Shown here piece by piece: positions 60,530 to 64,000 of a stretch of 64,000 nucleotides of DNA; positions within the stretch are counted from its first letter, which is position 1; each line of letters begins with the position of its first letter. This stretch comes from CBDDFQ01 sp965227035 (GTDB lineage: Bacteria; Pseudomonadota; Gammaproteobacteria; Burkholderiales; Burkholderiaceae_C): NCBI GenBank assembly GCA_965227035.1, contig OZ245724.1, positions 372,001 to 436,000 of the forward strand, given 5' to 3'. The notes below the pieces were generated by a model. The model saw nothing but the letters and a program-made list of their open reading frames with translations. It had not been told where the DNA came from and made no database searches. A program made the position numbers and the translations under genes.

Positions 60530-62233
60530 TTATTTCGCCGTCCTTGCGGCCTTCGCCGCCATCGTCGCCATCGTCGCATTCACGTCAAGCATTTCTCGCG
60601 CGTGCGCCAATGTTGTGGACGACAAGGTTTCTCCGCCCAACATGCGCGCCACTTCGGTCACCCGCGCCTCGCCGGTCACTGGCGCCACGGAACTTGAAAT
60701 ACCTTTCGCATCTGACTTGCCGGCAAGCTGTTTCGACACGACCAGATGATGATCGCCGCACGCTGCCACTTGGGGCAGGTGAGTCACCGCCAGCACTTGT
60801 CTGTCGCGTCCGAGTTGCTTCATCAAACGGCCGACCGTCTCTGCAACTGCGCCGCCGACACCCGAATCCACTTCGTCGAAGATAAGAGTCTGCGCAGTGC
60901 CGAGTTCGCTGGTCGTGACCGCGATGGCCAGTGCAATGCGGGACAACTCACCACCCGACGCGACCTTGCCAACCGGCCGAGGAGTTCCGCTTTCATGGCC
61001 ACTCACGAGAAACGAAATGTCGTCGAGTCCACTAAGCGAAGGCTCCGCCGCCGGAGTGATCTCGACCACGAATCTTCCACCCTTCATGCCGAGACCCTGC
61101 ATGGCATTCGTTACTGCAGACGACAGCTTGGGCGCGGCCTTCGCGCGCGACTTCGAGATCTCGCGAGCAATCGACTGATAGGCCGACTTCGCTTTCTGCT
61201 CGGCCTGCTCCAACGCAGCCGGATCGCTCGCCAGATCCAGGCGACTCAACTCGTCTTTCCACGAGGCCAGCAAGCCCGGCAGGTCTTCCGGCGAACGCTT
61301 GTATCGACGCGACAAGGAAACCCACGAGCCCATGCGTTCGTCGAGTTCCGCGAGCTTGTCGGGATCGAGCTCGGTCTTGCGCAAATAGCTGCTCAGCGAA
61401 TGCGCTGCATCTTCGGCTTGCGCGAGGCTAGACGCGAGTAACTGCGCGAGCGAATCGAACTCTGGCTCGACATGCTGCTGCGATGCCAGCGCCGTTTGCG
61501 CGTGCGCGAGCTGGCTCACTGCGCCCTTGTCTTCGTCGTCGAGTGCATCGAGCGCGAGTTGCGCGGCGTCGAGCAAAGCCTGCGCGTTCGAGAGTCGCGA
61601 GTGCGAGGTGTTGAGTTCTTCCCACTCGTCCGCGCGCGGCGCGAGTTTGTCTACCTCACCGATTTGCCATGCGAGTCGCTCGCGCTCGCGCTGATTCGAA
61701 TCGCTATCGGTGCGAGCCTGCGCTAGCGCTTTCTGTGCGTCGCGCCAGGCAGTCCAGGGCGCTTGAAGTGTCGATGTCGATACGCCCGCGTAAGCATCGA
61801 GCAGATCGCGAACCGATGCGGGACGAGTCAGGCTCTGCCATGCGTGCTGACCATGAATGTCGACCAGATGCTCGCCGAGCTCTTTCAGTTGCGCAGCAGT
61901 CGCGGGGCTTCCGTTGATATAGGCGCGGCTCTTGCCTTGCGCATCGATGGTGCGACGAAGCAGAAGACCCTCCGACTTGTCGAATCCAGCTTCGTCGAAC
62001 CATGCGCCCAGCGCATCCGGGAAATCGAACTCCGCGCTTATATCTGCACGAGTTGCGCCCTCTCTCACAACGGATGCTTCTGCGCGCGCGCCCAGGGCGA
62101 GTTGAAGCGCATCGATCAGGATCGATTTGCCAGCACCCGTTTCCCCTGTCAGCACCGAAAAGCCCGAAGACAGATCGAGTTCGAGTTCACGCACGATCAC
62201 GAAATCGCGCAACATCATTCGTTTAAGTGCCAC
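60530..62233 (-). CDS. recN: DNA repair protein RecN
   Basis: A 567-residue SMC-like ATPase acting in double-strand break repair. Walker A GETGAGKS is at 30-37, the Q-loop region follows, and the C-terminal half carries the signature SGGELSRIALAIAV and Walker B LIFDEVDSGVGG. Central coiled coils (about 150-360) fit the SMC-like hinge region. It lies between nadK (two-base gap) and rapZ (two-base gap), so the three are co-transcribed. No LexA box was identified with confidence upstream. Confidence 0.97.
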   Translation of the reverse strand: MALKRMMLRDFVIVRELELDLSSGFSVLTGETGAGKSILIDALQLALGARAEASVVREGATRADISAEFDFPDALGAWFDEAGFDKSEGLLLRRTIDAQGKSRAYINGSPATAAQLKELGEHLVDIHGQHAWQSLTRPASVRDLLDAYAGVSTSTLQAPWTAWRDAQKALAQARTDSDSNQRERERLAWQIGEVDKLAPRADEWEELNTSHSRLSNAQALLDAAQLALDALDDEDKGAVSQLAHAQTALASQQHVEPEFDSLAQLLASSLAQAEDAAHSLSSYLRKTELDPDKLAELDERMGSWVSLSRRYKRSPEDLPGLLASWKDELSRLDLASDPAALEQAEQKAKSAYQSIAREISKSRAKAAPKLSSAVTNAMQGLGMKGGRFVVEITPAAEPSLSGLDDISFLVSGHESGTPRPVGKVASGGELSRIALAIAVTTSELGTAQTLIFDEVDSGVGGAVAETVGRLMKQLGRDRQVLAVTHLPQVAACGDHHLVVSKQLAGKSDAKGISSSVAPVTGEARVTEVARMLGGETLSSTTLAHAREMLDVNATMATMAAKAARTAK

Positions 62234-62235
62234 GA

Positions 62236-63132
62236 CTAAGCGCCCCCTTCATTCCAGTGAAGCTTCTTGCGTAGCGTGTCGAAGTACGTCCAGCCTTTCG
62301 GATGCAGAAACCGCACGCCGTGCTGCGAACGGCGAACCACGATCCGGTCGCCGTGTTGCAGCGACGCGAGCGATTGCATGTCGAAATTGGCGCTCGCATC
62401 GCGTCCGGCCACCAGCTCGATCACGATTTCAGCGTTGTCGGACAACACGATCGGTCGGTTGGACAGCGTGTGCGGTGCAATGGGCACCAGAACCCAGCCG
62501 GACAGGGCAGGGTGCAGCATCGGACCACCGGCAGACAGCGCATAGGCGGTCGATCCGGTCGATGTGGCGATGATCAATCCGTCAGCCCGCTGATTCGCAA
62601 CGAAGTGCCCGTCGATCTCTACCCGCAACTCGACCATGCCCGATGTAGCACCACGGTTCACCACGACATCGTTCATGGCTAGCGCGTCGAACACGCATTC
62701 GCCGTCGCGCAGCACCTTGGCGTGGATCAGGCTGCGCAGATCCTCTTCGTATTCACCGCCCAGCATGGGGGTGAGCGTGTCCTGATAGTGGTCGAGAGAG
62801 ATATCGGTAATAAAGCCGAGCCGGCCCTGGTTGATGCCGATGAGCGGCACATTGAACTGCGCCAGCTGACGCCCGATGCCCAGCATGGTGCCGTCGCCGC
62901 CCACCACCAAGCCTAGATCGCAGTTCTTCCCGATGGACGCCACGTCCATGGTCGGGCATTGCAGCTTGCCGAACGCCTTGGCGGTTTCGGTCTCCAGCGC
63001 CACCTCGCAACCCTGAGATATGAGGTACGCGCCTATGTCTTCAAGTAGTTTTCGACCCGTTTCTGCAGCCGCGCCCGCCTGTGGAGCGTGGTATTTGCCA
63101 ATGAGGGCAACGTGTCGGAATTTGGAACTCAT
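62236..63132 (-). CDS. nadK: NAD kinase
   Basis: A 298-residue enzyme that makes NADP from NAD and ATP or polyphosphate. The GGDG motif with catalytic Asp80 is at 78-81 in LVVGGDGTMLGIGR, the NE/D motif as MNDVVVNRG, and the TGSTAYALSAGGPM segment completes the fold. First gene of nadK-recN-rapZ; its start is 28 bases from the divergent hrcA start. Confidence 0.97.
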   Translation of the reverse strand: MSSKFRHVALIGKYHAPQAGAAAETGRKLLEDIGAYLISQGCEVALETETAKAFGKLQCPTMDVASIGKNCDLGLVVGGDGTMLGIGRQLAQFNVPLIGINQGRLGFITDISLDHYQDTLTPMLGGEYEEDLRSLIHAKVLRDGECVFDALAMNDVVVNRGATSGMVELRVEIDGHFVANQRADGLIIATSTGSTAYALSAGGPMLHPALSGWVLVPIAPHTLSNRPIVLSDNAEIVIELVAGRDASANFDMQSLASLQHGDRIVVRRSQHGVRFLHPKGWTYFDTLRKKLHWNEGGA

Positions 63133-63160
63133 CTGGAAATTAAATCATTAAAATGAACCC

Positions 63161-64000
63161 ATGCTCGATGAACGTTCAAGGATGTTGTTAAAGGCGCTCG
63201 TCGAGCGTTACATCGCCGATGGACAGCCCGTCGGTTCGCGGACGCTATCGCGCGCTTCGGGGCTTGAACTCTCCCCTGCGACCATCCGCAACGTCATGTC
63301 CGATCTGGAAGAGTTGGGCCTGATCGCCAGCCCCCACACTTCCGCAGGACGCATTCCCACAGCCCGCGGCTACCGCCTTTTCGTCGACACCATGTTGACC
63401 GCAGAGCGTTCCGAGTTGATGACACCCAAGCTGCAGGCCGACCAGCCCCAGAAAGTCATCGCGAACGCCGCGAGCCTGTTGTCCAACCTGTCGCAGTTCG
63501 TGGGCGTGGTCATCGCACCCCGCCGCACCTCCACCTTCAGGCACATCGAATTCCTGCGCTTGTCCGAACGCCGCCTTCTGGTGATCATCGTGTCGCCCGA
63601 AGGCGATGTGCAGAACCGGGTGATATTTACCGAAGCCGACTATTCGCAGACCCAGCTCATCGAGGCCGCGAACTTCCTGAACGTGAACTACGCGGGACTT
63701 GCGATCGAGCAGGTTCAGCAGCGCCTGCAACGCGAGGTCGAAACCCTACAAGGTGAAATCGCGACGCTCATGCAAGCCGCGGTTAACGCGAGCACGGAAG
63801 CGCTCACGCAAGAGAACGACGAACTCGTCATATCGGGCGAACGCAACCTCCTGTCGGTGAGCGACTTTTCAAGCGATATGTCGCAATTGCGTCGTGCGTT
63901 CGATCTGTTCGAGCAGAAAACGCAAATCATGAAATTGCTCGACGTGTCCAGCCAGGCCGACGGCGTTCGCATCTACATTGGCGGCGAAAGTCAGGTGGTT
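63161..64000 (+). CDS. hrcA: Heat-inducible transcription repressor HrcA, C-terminal end beyond the window
   Basis: The first 280 residues of HrcA, the repressor that binds CIRCE elements and needs GroEL for activity. The N-terminal winged helix (about 1-75) contains IADGQPVGSRTLSRASGLELSPATIRNVMSDLEELGL, and the segment HTSAGRIPTARGYRLFVDTM is a family hallmark. The rest is the GAF-like domain, still open at base 64000. ATG 63161 is chosen because the product then begins LDERSRMLLKALVERYIADG. There is no CIRCE visible in the 28-base gap to nadK, so autoregulation is not indicated here; a CIRCE exists in front of rpoH. Confidence 0.96.
   Translation, partial: MLDERSRMLLKALVERYIADGQPVGSRTLSRASGLELSPATIRNVMSDLEELGLIASPHTSAGRIPTARGYRLFVDTMLTAERSELMTPKLQADQPQKVIANAASLLSNLSQFVGVVIAPRRTSTFRHIEFLRLSERRLLVIIVSPEGDVQNRVIFTEADYSQTQLIEAANFLNVNYAGLAIEQVQQRLQREVETLQGEIATLMQAAVNASTEALTQENDELVISGERNLLSVSDFSSDMSQLRRAFDLFEQKTQIMKLLDVSSQADGVRIYIGGESQVV

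Noticed and set aside
1..64000. CRISPR arrays, insertion sequences or prophage genes
   Set aside because: No regularly spaced repeats, transposase, integrase or phage structural genes were found on reading the window.

Overview
The window looks like a stretch of core chromosome from a betaproteobacterium of the order Burkholderiales. Gene content points there: a Bug-type solute-binding protein, TctAB permeases, the lolB-ispE-tRNA-Gln-prs-rplY-pth block, hrcA next to nadK and recN, a CIRCE element in front of rpoH, and a NorR/sigma-54-controlled hmp. It is tightly packed, with no non-coding gap above 200 bases. I saw no insertion sequence, prophage, CRISPR array or integrase. It opens inside a moxR gene and closes inside hrcA.

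Layout. 1-5.6 kb: moxR and an S1C protease on the minus strand, then a coupled plus-strand run (TatD, a family-6 DNA glycosylase, a spermidine-synthase-like protein, an orphan GspE-type ATPase). 5.7-13.3 kb: tctBA, two EamA-type transporters, a coupled M48 peptidase/SH3 pair, an SDR without the usual Tyr/Lys, and a quinone oxidoreductase. 13.3-17.7 kb (minus): ribF, ileS, lspA. 17.9-21.9 kb (plus): HNH protein, purN, rsmB-type methyltransferase, DesA-type desaturase. 22-23.5 kb (minus): trxB, rpmB, rpmG. 23.7-34.1 kb (plus): Crp/Fnr regulator, ftsK, DUF2339/DUF3999 pair, lolA, rarA. 34.1-37.2 kb: hmp divergent from norR. 37.3-40.9 kb: livHMGF. 41-44.2 kb (minus): Bug protein, rpoH, ftsY. 44.2-49.3 kb (plus): two M16 proteins, rsmD, coaD, histidine phosphatase, ferredoxin. 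49.3-55.7 kb (minus): small secreted protein, pth, rplY, prs, tRNA-Gln, ispE, lolB, TPR protein. 55.7-59.6 kb (plus): mutM, dynamin-like GTPase, mutY. 59.6-63.1 kb (minus): rapZ, recN, nadK. hrcA then runs off the right edge.

How the genes fit together. Most are housekeeping: translation (ileS, rpmB, rpmG, rplY, pth, rsmB, rsmD, tRNA-Gln), lipoprotein export (lspA, lolA, lolB), DNA repair (mutM, mutY, recN, rarA, the family-6 glycosylase), cofactors and nucleotides (ribF, coaD, nadK, prs, purN, ispE) and chromosome segregation or protein targeting (ftsK, ftsY). The clearest regulatory logic is in two places. In the hmp-norR gap, three GT-N7-AC NorR boxes lie upstream of a -24/-12 promoter facing hmp, a complete nitric-oxide response unit. 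In front of rpoH there is an exact 9-9-9 CIRCE inverted repeat, and the gene for its repressor HrcA is at the other end of this window.

I found no convincing new defence or mobile system. The least understood items are the dynamin-like GTPase between mutM and mutY, the orphan GspE-type ATPase coupled to a spermidine-synthase-like gene, the C-terminal extension of the desaturase, and a REP-like motif sitting in frame inside the histidine phosphatase gene.
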